Shown here: positions 24,583 through 35,226 of the stretch, piece after piece
How the letters are laid out: the number at the start of each line of letters is the position of its first letter
Numbering within the stretch: position 1 is the first letter of the stretch
Assembly (NCBI GenBank): GCA_036023115.1
Contig: JAYKKT010000064.1
Location: forward strand, 4,521,501-4,585,500
Direction of reading: 5' to 3'
Length of the DNA stretch: 64,000 nucleotides
DNA from: Brasenia schreberi
Taxonomy: Eukaryota; Streptophyta; Magnoliopsida; Nymphaeales; Cabombaceae
Made by a program: the position numbers and the translations under genes
The notes under the pieces: generated by a model
The model's database searches: none
What the model was told of the DNA's origin: nothing
What the model saw: the letters and a program-made list of their open reading frames with translations, nothing else

Positions 24583-27507
24583 TCATGGGCTAGGTGATTG
24601 TTCCTTTTCATCTTCAGCTGGTTCTATTTTTTCGTCTTCATCAGCTGCGGTCTCTCGGTTTTCAAATTCTTCATCTGCAAGAAAGGGAAAGGCAACAGTA
24701 TCAAAAGCTCTATAATTCAACTGCATAGAGAATTATCATATTATCTGTAACAACCAAGAGAAAAAGCACTGGAAGCTAGCCAGATGGGTAAAACATCACA
24801 CATTCATACATTAATTTTAGTTCACAACTTCCGAAACTGCAAGAATAGCAAATGAGAGATCATGAAGGAAAATATCCCTGATATAACAAAAGTTTTTTCT
24901 CGTCCCAAAATGGAGAAATGTTTCAGTGACAACGGAAGAAATCCAGAGAACTGTATTGAACCCAGTCCAGTTACAGTTTATGATTCAGGGCGAACCAGAA
25001 CTGGCAGTTTCCAACTGCTGCTTCTGGTTTACCACAAACCAACCATGTCTACGAAGCCCCCGAAAGAAAGAAAAGTTAATATTGTCAGCAGAACTAATAT
25101 AAAACCATGCTGGCATATAATAAGCCCCCAAAAGAAAGAAAAAGTTAATATTATCAGCAACAACTAATATAAAACCATGCATCAGCAGCAAGTAAAATGG
25201 AATGGCAAAATGTGGCAGGAAACAAATTTAGTACCTTCAGCATCACTATCTTCGATATCATCACCCATTCCATCACCAAATTTCTGCATAAGAATAGCAA
25301 CAGACTAAGAACATGCAAAAAGGCAGTTCTTTTCTTTCCTTTTTTACAATGGGGAAGCCAAAGCAAGGTTTGCACGCTTCAGGTATCAGACTCACGACCT
25401 TAATCTTGTGAGTCAAGTACCCTAGCCACGTGAGCTCTAGATTTTATGCCACTAACAATCAGCAATAATTATTTCAATGTTCAGAACTCATACCGAGAAG
25501 TCCATTCCTCCTAAGTCCATGTCATTGCCTGATCAAACAAAACATACCTCAGTGTTTACATGTGTCAACACGTACCGCCATGATTATCATAAACAAAGGC
25601 AAATCTGAAGGAAGACAAACCTATTCCATCATCATCTTCATCAACCCATTTGTCCCAATCCACCTTTAGGTAATGGGGTAACTTGTCATCACCTCTCAAT
25701 AGTTTCTTCCACCATCCTGTTTCTGCTTTCTGTACCACACCAAAGATGCTCCTGACACCAACATTTATCCTGCTCTCCTGAAATAGTCAGAGTTCCAATG
25801 GAAGGTGCATGAGGAGAAGAAAATAATGAACCATGGGCCTAAAAAAAACTGCACTTATTAACCAAACACCAGTTACCTCCACATTCACTTTATCATGAAG
25901 ATCCAACTTCAGTTCATACTTATTGTTGTCTGCTCCAGCAGTAGCAGAGAAAGTTAGAAGTCCTTCAGGTTCAAGATTGAATTTCACGTCTTTTGCATCA
26001 GGTAATAGTACCGTGATGTAAACCTTGTCTACCCTCTGTGCCCATTTCACCTCAGGATGGCGGCTAGATTGTTTTAATGTCAAAAAGGATAAAGTTGAAC
26101 AGATCATAAGCACCACAATAAGATGAATCAACCCTGAAAACATTTAGTAGATGATATAATATGAACTTCTTTGAGGAGAAAACAGAAAGGGACACCAGAA
26201 AGAACAAAAGCAACTTAGGCACAGATCTCAAAACCACGGACCCAGATGTTTAACCATATGATATTTCCCCAGCTCAAGTAGATAAATCAAGCCTCATTAA
26301 TTTTTGCACAAAAAGCACGGTGGAGAAAAGAATCTTCAATTCAATAAGAAAGGTCCATCTCTCTAGTGATGCAGAGTTAGATGGATACATTATAAGAAAT
26401 AGCAAAATGCTACTCTTTAGGATATTACATTTTGTGCCTATCTTTGAGTGGTAAAAATTTAGAAAGTATTTAATTGATAGATATTTATACTCCCACCGTG
26501 CTCTGATTGCGTTCTCCAATGTAATCCACCCCATATAACATTCAAAGTCTAGAGAATAAGACATAATTTGATTTATATAGCTGCCACCTGTGAAAAGAAA
26601 TTCTGTCTGTAGTACCGTGACTACCAGAAGTTGGTCCGTAAAACAGCCTGGAAGTGCAGGAACTGTTTGACAAGCTTTATTTTAAACTCATGTTACATAG
26701 TTTCAAAATTTTCGAAATGAGTTTCAATGAATAGTACAATCTCTCAAGAACCTAAATACATGACACAGTACATAATTCATAAATCAGAGATTAATGGCCA
26801 GGAATACATACTTAATGACTCTTCAGTATAAACTGATATCTTTGCAGGTGATAAATGTTTGAATTTATTTTCTGTATCAAGATGTCTTGATCTAGATATA
26901 TTTGCAACTGATTTGCAACACACTGGGGATAGGTTCATATGGGAGGCAGTACTGAATACTGATATGCTTCTTATGGGATCACTAGGGTTTATAGAGTTTG
27001 ATAACAACTATTAAGTACAGCTAAAATTTCCTGATGGTGCCACTCTTGGTTTCCATGCATCTTGTCTCATAATACGCTTCCGAAAATACAGAACATATGT
27101 ATTTAATGCAGCTTAAAGAGAATGAGTTCAACTCTTCCTGGGGTCTGAATTCACCTAAGCCCGACTGGAAGACTACGTGATGTAGAGAATAGCTAGTGTA
27201 AAACCTTCTTCTTTTGCCCAAATTTAGCGCTGTCATGTGTAGAAGATACATACTGACACCTGTTTTACCGGTCATCATTTGTGACTACCTTGTATCACAA
27301 ATGGCCGTTGTATCGTATGAGATGGATGACATATCATGCATTCATTCTAAGTAAATACCCAATGTGTTTTTCTTTCGCAGAGATGCCCCCAGAGAAGCAT
27401 GGAGTGAAGGAAATGTGGAGAGATCGAGCAAGATTTGAAGCTTTTATGGTAACAGGAAAGAAAAACATGCAATGTTGAGAGGAAATAATCGATTAAACTC
27501 ACCTCAT
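24583..27507 (-). CDS. p23: HSP90 co-chaperone p23 (CS/HSP20-like domain)
   Basis: Six coding exons on the minus strand: 27503-27507 (ATGAG only), 25877-26063, 25621-25777, 25494-25528, 25235-25283 and 24583-24674. They join in frame with GT..AG introns to a 174-residue protein. p23 binds ATP-bound HSP90 in cytosol and nucleus and stabilises its closed state late in client maturation. The CS beta-sandwich fills residues 1-110 (RHPEVKWAQR, VYITVLLPDAKDVKFNLEP, KYELKLDLHDKVNVE). Next come the conserved GWWKKLL and PHYLKVDWDKWVDEDDD, a Gly/Met/Asp linker (NDMDLGGMDF), and an acidic tail ending QSPSP. Length is typical of plant p23. The start exon is tiny, but its phase fits exactly. No lesion seen; probably functional. 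Confidence 0.95.
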
Positions 27508-27582
27508 CTTCGGGACGATGTGCCCTCAAACGGGGAGCCAAAACCCTAGAAATGCCGCGAACAGTAAAGCCCCCGCTTCCGA

Positions 27583-27590
27583 TTTTTATA
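27583..27590 (-). promoter_or_regulatory. TATA box of the p23 gene
   Basis: On the minus strand the word TATAAAAA lies about 76 bases upstream of the p23 ATG. A start site near 27555 would be expected. An AAACCCTA telo-box (27541-27548, plus-strand reading) falls in the leader; such boxes are common in plant growth and translation genes. Confidence 0.5.
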
Positions 27591-27894
27591 ACCTTCTCAG
27601 CAGGGTTTTGGGAGGGACGGGAAGCCTATAAAAAACCTGGGTGTTGATGACGCGATTTTTGTTGTGAACCGGTATTTCGAATCAGTCTCATCTACCGGGA
27701 CAACAATCACACGGACTGGACGGTACCGTTCGGGTTTGGACATTGCCAACGCCATGATCAAACACGTAAAGGAAAGTCCTGGACTTTGTGTTTTACTTAC
27801 ATATATTATAAAATCATTAGATGAAGCCAACTGAAGTTAATATTTAAACTAAATACGAGGAGCTCGGCCTACCTGGCCGGCTTCCAGCTGAACT

Positions 27895-28200
27895 AAGACC
27901 TCCAGTTCCAAACCGGCAGTTTCGGTTCAAGCAGATCCTTGAACCAGAATCAAACTGGCCCTTGGGTCCAAGTCCGATTTTGCTTTTGCCTGTTCTAGTT
28001 TCATTTGAAAATTTTGAAACCACCATGGGATTTCAATCTAGGACCAACAGTTCCAGTTCTGCTTTCTGTTCAGTTCCCCAATAGGCAGAACAAGAACTGA
28101 ACAGCAGGGTCCTGGTTCTGTTTTGGTAGAAGTTCCAGTTCCCCCGGTTTCAGTTCGGGCAGGTTCTGCTTCAACCGCCAGGGCCCGGTCCACACCGGCT
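27895..28200. repeat. GGTTC/GAACC-rich dispersed repeat
   Basis: Dense variants of AGTTCC, GGTTCTG and CGGTTT occur. The order of words (TTTGAAAATTTTGAAACCACC, then an AGGCAGAAC-type step, then CCTGGTTCTG) is matched by the diverged stretch at 34070-34400. Similar composition recurs at 33160-33450 and 61010-61600. Confidence 0.55.
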
Positions 28201-29247
28201 TTGATAAGGTGGGGTGTCATTTTTTAGCAACGAAATAAAAGCACAACCTACAAAAATCGGTACCTGAAGTGATGAAAAAAATGGGGTTGAATCTGAGTTC
28301 ACCTGTTTTGACACGAAGAAGACTACATGACACAAAATATGCAAGTACTAGCAATTCTAGAACACAACACAAAAGCCCGATAAGAGCATGACCCAAGAAG
28401 TCCGTGTTCGAGCCCATTGGCATGACAATAACAGAGCATGGCTGCCTCGGGGTTGACCCATCCATAGCGCAAACACGAAATGATAGTACATGAACTGGAC
28501 ATGAAACACGAAATCAACACCCTAAATATGCAATATATGTTGTTGTAGTAGTATTATATACTAACATTAGCATATACATTTTAATTAATAGTGTTGTACC
28601 TACCAATATAGCTTGACCTGACCTCCAGTTGTTTGAATCTAGTTCGAGCTGAGCTCAAACTTTGAGTTAGAGCTGTACATTTCCTAATTTGAGCTGAATC
28701 GAGCTTGTCTATGCTCGCACCCGACCCAGCACAATTACACCCTTATAATAATAATGTGACAGTATAAGCCTAAGGTATGGATTGAAAGTCACCAAGATCT
28801 GGATTTGGATTTATTGTTTGAATTTACTTAGAATATATATTAAAAAATACATCCAAAATTTGTATTCACTCCTCATAGTGCCTCAATTATGAAGGAAAAT
28901 AGAAAGAGATATTCTAAAATGCAGTTGAAACTTACAAATAGCAACTTATAATATAAAGTCATGTATACATAAATGGAAATTAAAGGAGATATTATGAAAT
29001 GCAATTAATAAGTGGTCACACAAGAAAAGACCGTATATATAATGAGGTTATTGGAAATAAATTAAGAATGGTATCAATAGATGTTAAAACAAGGAAAAAT
29101 CATTTAAGATCGTTGGAACATGTATAAAACTATCAAAAGAAACTCCAATAAGGATGTACGATAAAGTAGATTGTAAAAATTCTAAAAGAGAAAGATGAAG
29201 ACCATAAAGTGTTTGAAGAAAACACTAAAGAATGACCTAACTTATAT

Positions 29248-29345
29248 GTTGAGTTAACCGCTAGTATGACACAAGATCGGGCTCTATGAAAATGCATGTA
29301 ATTCCATTTAGTATAGGAAAAGGCTTTGTTGTTGTTGTTGTTATT
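29248..29345 (+). repeat. LINE-tail-like repeat
   Basis: Contains GAGTTAACCGCTAGTATGAC, ATTCCATTTAGTATAGG and AAAAGGCTTTGTTGTTGTTG. It is a copy of the tail seen at 11150-11250. The AT-rich sequence from about 28980 may be the rest of the same element, because it resembles 31430-31540. Confidence 0.6.
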
Positions 29346-30315
29346 ATAAAATGCAATTGATCAAAGTCCCACAGCTCACAAATATGTTCAAACGGAACTT
29401 GTCCGTAGACAATGTGACTTGTCTAGGAAATATGACGAACACGAGAAAGCCATCTTCGGTTCATTAGGGTTGTTTACCGGCCTATGCGCAACGGGTGGTG
29501 GTACAGGGTTGCTTATTTCTGTGCCAAATTAGGAAGCCATGGTTTCCGTGGCTAGACTGCTGAGTGTAAAAAGCCTTCAAGTGAAAGGTCTGGAGTCCTA
29601 TACCTGGAGTGCACAACTGATAGGTTCTTCTGCGTATCACTAACTTTGCAATCCAAAAAGTTTAGTTGGTGATGGGAGATGATATAGGTACTCACTAATG
29701 ACATTGTAAATGTTGTAAGAGTTGATCTCAGATCTCATGAAAGTTCTTGCTCGATATTCTTCATTCATGAGCTTTAAGATTTTCAAAATTTGATCCAGAG
29801 CCCTACTTTTTGATAATTTTTTTGTACTTGATTCAAATAAAGCATCATTATAATTTTCTCAAAATTTGAGGGTTCTTTATCATGTGCACCATTACTTTTC
29901 GGTGACATGGACGTAATTTAAAAATTTTAAGAGTTTCTAAAAAATGATAAAGATCAATATTATTACTCATGTCTTCGTAAGACAATGATCAAATATGAGT
30001 GAATAATATCATTGGTGGACAGATCCAATCACTCTATAACAAGATTGATGGATATCTGGTTCCTTTTGTCGATCCCACGGTCCGAAGAGCTCGATTTTCA
30101 CCAATGGCGTCACTACAATATTTAGATCGTTCAGTCAAAAAAACTTCAAATAAAGGATGTAGGCACATTTTTTCTAAGTTGGTAAAACCACAATAAGTGA
30201 TTATCTTTGCGTTAGTGATATTAGTATTGTTATAATAGTCTTCATGATATTGCTGTTTCAAGGAAAAGAAAACCAGTGACTTGTATTCTTGTAGTGTTTC
30301 TTAGTTAACCATGCG

Positions 30316-30316
<1 letters not shown>

Positions 30317-30353
<37 letters not shown>
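30317..30353. repeat. (CT)n(AT)n compound microsatellite
   Basis: A CT run passes directly into an AT run on the plus strand. Confidence 0.9.
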
Positions 30354-30564
30354 GGCAGTAAATCTATCATATTAGTGATCGAGTATGAAGATGAGCTCCC
30401 CAAATCAGAATGTTTCCGATGGTCTTTGGAAAGCCTTTTCCGGCAGTCGAAACTGCCAAGTAAACTAATACTGGCAGTTAACCGTCGGAATTAAGAGAAC
30501 AGTCAGAACACGAAGCCAAAGTATCAGTTTTCCGATGGGTGGAAACTGATGGAATCAAGGTATA

Positions 30565-30738
30565 CAGTGGCGGATCTACGTTGAGTCCGAGTGGGGGTGT
30601 CAAGTCTTATCTGAAATTTTAAAAATCAGCTTAAAGCTTATAGCCCATGACGGGATCCATGGGCTATTGCCCCACCCTAAAACCATTCGAGAGGCTAATT
30701 CGCCCCACCTTAAAAGAGTTTCTAGATCCTCCACTGAA
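30565..30738. mobile_element. hAT-like MITE with 8-bp target duplication
   Basis: Terminal inverted repeats CAGTGGCGGATCTAC (left) and CTAGATCCTCCACTG (right) bound 174 bases. The perfect 8-base duplication AAGGTATA sits at 30557-30564 and 30739-30746. An 8-bp duplication with CAGTG-type ends is characteristic of hAT-superfamily MITEs. It is non-coding and must have been moved by a transposase encoded elsewhere. Confidence 0.85.
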
Positions 30739-30798
30739 GGTATAATACCGGTGGAGTCAATCAGATCCACAATCTGAATGAAACCATATACTGTAGGC

Positions 30799-31038
30799 CA
30801 GTGGCATACCTACACATCTTTTAAGGTGATGAGAACAAAAATAACCGTGGGCTTTTGTGGGTAAGGTGGAAGCTCATATCAAGGGTTTTCTGCAAAAACT
30901 TGGGTAATAGCAATATGACAAACCACGAACTATCAGTCCATGGCTTTAACCATGGCCTATACTTTTTCCTTCTAAATTTTTCAAAAATTAATTGAGACGC
31001 CAAATGCCTTTCCTCGGCTTAATATAGATCCACCACTG
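30799..31038. mobile_element. Second, older hAT-like MITE
   Basis: Ends CAGTGGCATACCTAC and TAGATCCACCACTG match those of the neighbouring MITE. The flanking 8-mers CTGTAGGC and ATGTAAAT agree at only part of their positions, consistent with a decayed duplication. The internal sequence shares CCATGGGC/GGCTTTAACCATGG-like words with the first copy but is longer. Confidence 0.65.
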
Positions 31039-31113
31039 ATGTAAATTATAGGCTCGAAGTCGTTGGCACGCTTAAATATTAGGTCTAGGTTGAAGTTTGA
31101 GTCCATATACTCC

Positions 31114-31205
31114 AACTACAACCAAGCTTTTTCTTATATTAGATGAAACCGGTTGTATGGATTCTTTGTTTTCATATAGCTTGATCCTGTGTTATTTTAA
31201 TATCG
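31114..31205 (-). repeat. LINE-tail-like repeat (minus strand)
   Basis: Carries AACTACAACCAAGC, ATTAGATGAAACCGG and GGATTCTTTGTTTTCATA, the reverse of the tail repeat found at 11186 and 31546. Confidence 0.55.
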
Positions 31206-31539
31206 AATAAATTTGATGGAGGATGTGTGGTGGAAATTGAATATAACCAACGGATGATCAGATCTGCTCTCGAACGGTCGACCGAACGACTGTAGTACAA
31301 ATCCCTTTCTTAAGTAATTCATGTCCCAACCGATCTGTTTCGTTGTCAGCATGAATCATTCATGACTTCAGCCGATGACTTTAGTAATAGAAATAAAAAT
31401 ACTGAGATGAATTAATGAATATACAACAACAAAAAAAACATACACATAATAAGGTTATTAGAAATAAATAGAAATTCATTTAAAATAGGTTTAAACATGA
31501 AAGGTACGAGGAAAGACCATAAATATGGTGAAAGAAATA

Positions 31540-31602
31540 TATGGAGACAAAGAATCCATGTAGCTGACCTCATGTACGAGAAAAGACTTTGTTGTTGGTG
31601 TT
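31540..31602 (+). repeat. LINE-tail-like repeat
   Basis: Carries GGAGACAAAGAATCCATGTA and GAAAAGACTTTGTTGTTGG. The preceding sequence from about 31430 resembles that before the copy at 29248. Confidence 0.55.
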
Positions 31603-31662
31603 ACGTTGGCGAGCTCAGGGATGTCAACGACCATTGCTGCTGATAAAAGGTGGTGTTTATAA

Positions 31663-31866
31663 AGAGACTGTGATTAAATAGCAGACCTGCAGCGACCAAG
31701 ATACTGTGATTAAATAGGTGTGTAAATAGTTCGAATTCGGTCGAGAATACTTTTAGCAAATTCAACCCATCGCCTTCCGAGCAATAGTGACCGTTGATTA
31801 CAATAGTTACGGTGGAGTGTTGGAAATACGGTTTTTTATGACAGCTGGTCTGCTATTTAATCGCAG
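31663..31866. repeat. Small inverted-repeat element
   Basis: CTGTGATTAAATAGCAGACC near 31668 is inverted as GGTCTGCTATTTAATCGCAG at 31847-31866, with one mismatch, about 160 bases apart. A partial direct copy of the left arm (ACTGTGATTAAATAG) lies at 31703-31717. No clear target duplication was found; MITE-like. Confidence 0.5.
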
Positions 31867-31993
31867 ATGAATCTGAGGACGTAGCCGTAAACGAGAGGAG
31901 ACAGACAGAAAGAATCCCTCTGGAAGCGGTTGAAGTATTGTGATTAGCGACGCCATAACTTTTTAAGAAAGTATGCATCTCCTGCTAGGAAAC

Positions 31994-32133
<140 letters not shown>

Positions 32134-32284
32134 CACGCACGCACGTGCGCATGCATGTTTGTGCTTTTAAAATATTATAGAAAAGTTAAGTACTGAACAT
32201 TCTGTTGGCTTTACTTGGGATAACCTCATCAAGAGGTAAGTACTGAACATGTTCTCAGCCTCTTCTCTTGATGCATGTTTTCAG

Positions 32285-32800
32285 TTGTTGACAATGGAGA
32301 CAAATGGAGTGTGGGGCAAAGGCAGTTTCTTTGCTTGGGCAGGATCATGCTTAAACTATACCGGATTCTTTTCCTCGACGAAGCTACGGCTTCTGTCGAC
32401 TCGCAAACGAATGGTTTGATACAAAAAATAATTAGGGAAGACTTCTCTTCTTGTACAATCATCAGCATTGCTCATAGAATCCCCACAGTGATGGACTGTG
32501 ATAGAGTGCTGGTGATGGATTCAGGTGATCTCCCAACCATGTTTTATTTTTATTTCTATTAAAAATGAAAGATCTTAAGGAAAACTAAATCATCCCCTTT
32601 TGTACATTCAGTTTGGGTTAAATGCACCTTAAGTATCTTTTAATCCTTGCTTGATTACTTGTCATGGTTGTGAGTGAATTACATAATTTCTTTGAGCAAT
32701 ATTGGTTAAGGAATTCGACAAGACGTCTCGACTGTTGGAAAGACCAACACTGTTTGGAGCACTTGTTCAGGAGTATGCTAACCGCTCGTCGGGTCTGTAG
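32285..32800 (+). pseudogene. ABCC-type (MRP) transporter, last two exons only
   Basis: Exon A (32285-32524) encodes the end of an ABCC second nucleotide-binding domain. It has the signature region [13 protein letters not shown], Walker [13 protein letters not shown] and H-loop [18 protein letters not shown]. Exon B (32697-32800) continues in phase with VKEFDKTSRLLERPTL and EYANRSSGL before a TAG. This is the C-terminus typical of plant ABCC4/ABCC14-like full transporters (about 1500 residues, vacuolar or plasma-membrane conjugate export). No Walker A exon or membrane domain is readable upstream, where the sequence is microsatellite and repeats. The fragment is open and its splice sites look usable, so it is probably a recent truncated duplicate. 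Confidence 0.8.
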
Positions 32801-34542
32801 AGCGAGTGCCGCCGGCTCCATATTTGGCTATCATGGTGATTAACTGGTGATTCTGCTTTTTAGAACTGTATTAGTACATGGAACCATGAAACTCAGGGAT
32901 GCTGCTGATTGTCAGCTCCGAAATGAAGAAGAAAGAGCTGATTAGTGTAGTAGTGGATCTCAATGGAGATTGATGAAACACTGAGATCTTCAATTTTGCA
33001 TCTAAGCTGTCATGAACATCAAATAAGGACTTTCAGTGATGGATGAAGCTAATTTCTGCATGTCTCGTCAACCATGGTTGTTGGCTAGTAGAAACTCTGG
33101 GCAGCTTGTTATTCATGTTTTACTGTACTGTTTTCACGTCTTACATGACTTGGTTCGGCAAACTGCCGGTTCTGTTTTACTCGGAACTTAGAGTCAGAAC
33201 CAAATCAGGCTCAAGCTTGTTCTGGTTTAAGGTCCAAAGTGTTCCGAACCGAGAAAATATTATAACCATATTTGTAATTAAAAATAAAAAAGTTTATAAG
33301 GAACCGATGGTTTTCGTTTCATGGAAGGTGGAACGAAAACGAACTGAGTAATCCTGGCTTGGGGCTTGATTTCAATGGTTATGGTTCTTGGTCTGGTTTG
33401 ATTTTGGTTGAAACCGCCGGACAGGTTTGGAACCGGCCATGTCTAGGTGTAAGTGTTTTACAATTTAAGAAGTATCAAGTATTAGTAAATTGAATTTTGT
33501 AAAAGAAAATTTTAAAACAAGGTTCATAATCTATATATGTATTTAGATTGTACTTATTTTATTTACTTTTGTAATACTTTAACTTTCCCTTATTCTTTTA
33601 ATGCAAGTATTTAATGTAGAACAAGTTACACCATTAAAATACAAATAGTTACAAAGGAAACTAAACAAAGTTCTTACCTATTGTTTTATATACATACATA
33701 TACATATATATATATATAAAGAGAGAACATCCTAAATGCATAGTGTTTTTATTCGATATTTGAAATCAACTATAGAAATTAAAACTAAATTTAAAATTAC
33801 CATTATACTTTCGTTCTTTGTATTTAATACATCATGTGCATCCAATGCAAAGTAATTCAAATCTCTAAATCTCAAAGATGGAACAGTAGAAATATTTATG
33901 TAAAATTATGCACTAAAAAACATTATACATTTCAAGATTTTCTCTTTATATTTAATTATTTATTTATAAAGTACACCAAGGGTATCTCATATGTAGAAGC
34001 CAAAAGGACACATTGGTGGTTAGCTCCTTTAACTTATTACCTCTTTCTAGCAGACCTGGCCAATTTCAGGTAACTGGAGCCACCTGTTTCTTCAAAACCT
34101 AAGACAGAATTAAAGCGTCTCCTTCTTGGCTCCAGAAACAATTTTGGGTTCATCCATGTGGATTTGGGTCCGGGTCTAGTTTTATTTGAAGATTTCACGA
34201 AATAAAATTGGGATTCCAAGATCCAAATCATAGAAACAACTTTGAATCGTGTGTTACGGTTTCGGTTTCAATTTCGATTTGATTCTCTGATAGGTGGAAC
34301 TAGAACCGAACCACTGGGTCCCCAGTTTTGGTTCTGATTCACCGGTTTCGGTTCTGGCTGATCAGGTTCGATCTCGATTCCACCCGCCTGCTTTCTGGGC
34401 CCAATGTCGCTTCTTAACAGATTCGATCTGAGAACCCGATCCAAATAATTCGGTCGGATCGGTCCTACACCTAAAATGGGTCTGGTACCGAAAGGTCCAT
34501 ACTTTTACATCAATCAGCCGACGGCATCTCTTTCTCCCCACA
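32801..34542. other. Spacer between the ABCC fragment and ESD4
   Basis: No gene. GGTTC/GAACC-rich repeat stretches lie at 33160-33450 and 34070-34400, AT-rich sequence between, and a short AT run followed by AAGAGAGAAC near 33700-33728. The ESD4 promoter must lie in the last part, but I could not identify a convincing TATA box. Confidence 0.5.
34070..34400. repeat. GGTTC/GAACC-rich dispersed repeat
   Basis: A diverged copy of the type at 27895-28200, with GGTTTCGGTTTC, GATAGGTGGAACTAGAACC and CACCGGTTTCGGTTCTGG in the same relative order. It ends about 800 bases before the ESD4 start. Confidence 0.5.
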
Positions 34543-34564
34543 CCTCTCTCTCTCTCTCTCTCTC
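34543..34564 (+). repeat. (CT)n tract in probable ESD4 leader
   Basis: A short CT run lies 640 bases before the ESD4 ATG, followed by GAAGAAGAAG and sequence rich in TTCG. Such runs are common near plant start sites. Confidence 0.7.
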
Positions 34565-35169
34565 GTTATTTTCCTGCTCGAGAAGAAGAAGAAAGCGCTC
34601 GACTCGATCACGTCCGTCTCTGTTCCAAGAATTTCATCCCCTTCTTCCAAGTTTCGTGCGCCATTGAGCTTTACAAAGGTTTAACCGACGAGATTTCGCG
34701 TTTCGGTGTTTCTTTGGATTTGCCCTTGTTCGAGAAATTTCACAGAACCTCGATTCCTCGCGCTTCGTAGATTCGGTTCGCGTTCGGTGGAATCCGGAGA
34801 ATTTTTGAATAAATATGAAAGTTTTCTGATCGGTTATCTCTTAAGGTTTGTCCACATTTGTGTTTCCCTTTTTACCGTTTTCTCCCCCGTTTCACCAACT
34901 TTCGCGTGGATTTTGCCTATCCAACTTAGATATTGGTTTTACTGGACGAATTTAAGGATTATCTTTTTCATGATTTGGATTACGTGTTGTTTTCTATTTC
35001 GTTTGCTAGAAACTGCAGTGTGCAGTTATTATTTTGACATACTCTTTCATCGTTTAAATTTTGGATTTGGTCAAGCTCGATGACATTTGACACCTGTAAT
35101 TTGTGGAAGGTAATCTTGGTTTGAGGGAATTTGGTTGTCGCGCGATCTATGCTTGGCACTAACTGGATT

Positions 35170-35226
35170 ATGAGATACAGTGTGGTGGAGCGTGTTGAAG
35201 ATGGGGGCATTAACACTAACAGATAG
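35170..35226 (+). promoter_or_regulatory. Upstream ORF overlapping the ESD4 start codon
   Basis: ATG at 35170 (A at -3) opens an 18-codon frame ending TAG at 35224-35226. The ESD4 ATG at 35201 lies inside it in another frame. If this leader is in the mature mRNA, ribosomes using the upstream ATG would miss ESD4. The ESD4 ATG has A at -3 and G at +4, a stronger context, so leaky scanning is plausible. Confidence 0.45.
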
